NCBI GenBank assembly: GCA_041628615.1
Contig: JBFKOW010000064.1
Coordinates: forward strand, 1 to 17,698
Direction of reading: 5' to 3'
DNA: 17,698 bases
Origin: JAMWZF01 sp041628615
Lineage (GTDB): Bacteria > Pseudomonadota > Alphaproteobacteria > Rhodobacterales > Rhodobacteraceae
In this document: one piece after another, positions 14,802 to 17,698 of the stretch
Layout: the number at the start of each line of letters is the position of its first letter
How positions within the stretch are numbered: position 1 is the first letter of the stretch
Notes under the pieces: model-generated
What the model was told of the DNA's origin: nothing
Databases searched by the model: none
Seen by the model: the letters and a program-made list of their open reading frames with translations, nothing else
Position numbers and translations under genes: made by a program

Positions 14802-15503
14802 TCAGCCCAACGCGGCGAGGATCGCCTCGGCGGCGGCGCGGGGGTTCCCGGCCTGCCAGACCGGGCGGCCGACGACGATGTGATCGGCGCCGGCGGCGAT
14901 CGCCGCGGCCGGCGTGGTCACCCGTTTCTGGTCGCCCCGGTCGGCGCCCGACGGGCGAACGCCGGGCGTGACGATGAGCCGGCCCGCTGCCTCGGGCAGG
15001 GCCCGGATCAGTGCCGCTTCGTGCGGCGACGCGATCACGCCGTCGGCCCCGGCGGCGAAGGCCCGCGCGGCGCGCTCGGCGACGATCTCGGCCATGTCCC
15101 CGGCCCGGATCATCCCGTCGTCGAGATCGGCCCGGTCGAGCGAGGTCAGGACGGTTACCGCGAGGATCTTGAGGTCACTTCCGGCCGCCCCGGTCTTGGC
15201 CGCGCGGACGACGTGCGGGTCGCCATGCACGGTCAGGAAATCGAGGTCGAACCGGGCCAGTCCGCGCACCGCCGCCTCCACCGTGGCGCTGATGTCGAAC
15301 AGCTTCATGTCGAGGAAGATCCGCTTGCCGTGCTCCTGCTTGAGCTCGTTGGCCAGCCCGAGCCCGCCGCCGGTCAGCATCCCGAGCCCGATCTTGTAGA
15401 AACCCACCGCGGGGCCGATCTCTTCGGCAATCTGAAGGCCCTCGAGCGCGTTGGGCAGATCGAGCGCGACGATCAGGCGGTCGTCGGTGGACTGGGCGGG
15501 CAT
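14802..15503 (-). CDS. pyrF: Orotidine 5'-phosphate decarboxylase
   Basis: 233 residues, the usual length. Converts orotidine monophosphate to UMP in the last step of de novo pyrimidine synthesis in the cytoplasm; TIM-barrel dimer. The catalytic Asp-Lys-Asp array is in FLDMKLFDI (Asp-65, Lys-67, Asp-70); Asp-15 (VALDLP) and Lys-37 (FYKIG) contact the nucleotide; VTPGVRPSG and IVVGRPV form the phosphate-binding loops. AAGGA lies just upstream of the ATG. A small gene lies 87 bases upstream on the same strand, and a possible promoter lies in that gap. Confidence 0.96.
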   Translation of the reverse strand: MPAQSTDDRLIVALDLPNALEGLQIAEEIGPAVGFYKIGLGMLTGGGLGLANELKQEHGKRIFLDMKLFDISATVEAAVRGLARFDLDFLTVHGDPHVVRAAKTGAAGSDLKILAVTVLTSLDRADLDDGMIRAGDMAEIVAERAARAFAAGADGVIASPHEAALIRALPEAAGRLIVTPGVRPSGADRGDQKRVTTPAAAIAAGADHIVVGRPVWQAGNPRAAAEAILAALG

Positions 15504-15535
15504 CGCGGGTCCTTCCGGGGCGGTTCGGCCAGTCC

Positions 15536-15564
15536 CGTCTAGACGCAGTCCGGCACCGGCGCAA
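15536..15564 (-). promoter_or_regulatory. Possible promoter of pyrF
   Basis: On the minus strand TTGCGC (15559-15564) and TAGACG (15536-15541) are separated by 17 bases, placing a start about 30 bases before the pyrF ATG. Partial match to the housekeeping consensus. Confidence 0.35.
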
Positions 15565-15590
15565 TCGGGCCGGCCCGGCGCCGCGGCGGC

Positions 15591-15698
15591 CTAGCGGCTC
15601 GCCCCGTGGCGGGCGACCTCCCGGTCATGGGCGGCCAGCCGCCGCAGGACGGACGGCGGCAGGGCGGGCGGTTCCGGCTTGGACTGATCGGTCTGCAT
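15591..15698 (-). CDS. Small hypothetical protein, 35 residues
   Basis: ATG at 15698 is preceded by a very strong ribosome site, AAGGAAGG (15703-15710), five bases away. The frame stays open further upstream but codons there run into the clpB promoter region, so the short form is preferred. The protein is hydrophilic: MQTDQSKPEPPALPP, a proline-rich lead, followed by SVLRRLAAHDREVARHG, a probable charged helix. Third positions are mostly G or C. No membrane or metal motif; family not recognised. It is divergent from clpB and 87 bases upstream of pyrF on the same strand, so it may be the first gene of that unit. Without homologues its reality rests on the ribosome site and codon use. Confidence 0.55.
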   Translation of the reverse strand: MQTDQSKPEPPALPPSVLRRLAAHDREVARHGASR

Positions 15699-15745
15699 CG
15701 CGGCCTTCCTTAATCTCCGGTTAGCTTTTGTCGCGAAATGCGGCA

Positions 15746-15774
15746 CTTGCGGGGCGGTCGCGCGGCCCCCATCT
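15746..15774 (+). promoter_or_regulatory. RpoH (sigma-32) heat-shock promoter of clpB
   Basis: CTTGCGG (15746-15752) and CCCCATCT (15767-15774) are 14 bases apart, close to the sigma-32 pattern CTTGAAA-N11-16-CCCCATNT. It lies 77 bases upstream of the clpB ATG, the expected place for a heat-shock chaperone gene. Confidence 0.7.
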
Positions 15775-15794
15775 GACAATCGAGGCCCAGACCT

Positions 15795-15820
15795 GCGGTG
15801 CGCTGCCTCGCGGGCACCGC
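15795..15820 (+). other. Hairpin in the clpB leader
   Basis: GCGGTGC (15795-15801) pairs with GCACCGC (15814-15820) around a 12-base loop within the predicted 5' untranslated region, about 30 bases ahead of the start codon. It does not cover the ribosome site, so a thermometer role is not supported. Confidence 0.35.
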
Positions 15821-15850
15821 GCAAACGGGCGCTTGAAGAGGAGCAGAACC

Positions 15851-17698
<1,848 letters not shown>

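Overview
The window is about 17.7 kb of very GC-rich, tightly packed chromosomal DNA. Codon use, the ClpB, PyrF, DinB, SPFH and L36 sequences, and the promoter style point to an alphaproteobacterium, most likely of the Rhodobacterales (Rhodobacteraceae/Paracoccaceae). No transposase, integrase, phage gene, CRISPR array or recognisable defence system is visible. It reads as core and near-core chromosome with a few poorly described genes.

Left region (1-4687): the end of a branched-chain-type ABC uptake cluster, with the tail of a LivM permease, a periplasmic binding protein and a LivF-type ATPase. Between the binding protein and LivF lies a 106-base run of three hairpins with a repeat-like tail. 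A convergent gene then encodes a 283-residue protein built from two copies of an unrecognised domain. A PaaK-like adenylate-forming enzyme follows. The ligand of the transporter is unknown. The nearby acyl-CoA-ligase-like enzyme makes an organic or aromatic acid plausible (inference).

Region 4697-7636: two exported proteins encoded by convergent genes. One has an N-terminal caspase-like fold whose catalytic His and Cys appear to be lost, plus two peptidoglycan-binding domains. The other has three PPC-like beta domains.

Region 7721-11463: rpmJ (zinc-less L36) with a strong terminator, a tRNA-Val(GAC) with a clear housekeeping promoter, an N-formylglutamate amidohydrolase-family gene, a zinc-free MDR oxidoreductase, and a DinB-type polymerase with an N-terminal four-cysteine zinc-finger-like segment.

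Region 11555-14402: a cytoplasmic six-Asp-box beta-propeller protein whose gene overlaps a Nudix hydrolase gene, then an SPFH/stomatin-like protein overlapping a short NfeD, a classic membrane-quality pair.

Right region (14426-17698): on the minus strand, a 35-codon small gene, pyrF and a 46-codon small gene run toward a strong U6 intrinsic terminator. Diverging from them is clpB, cut by the window end, preceded by a good match to an RpoH (sigma-32) heat-shock promoter.

The most interesting items are the pseudo-caspase/peptidoglycan-binding protein, the duplicated-domain hypothetical protein, the PaaK-like enzyme with non-canonical ATP-binding motifs, the hairpin-repeat element, and the two small genes around pyrF.
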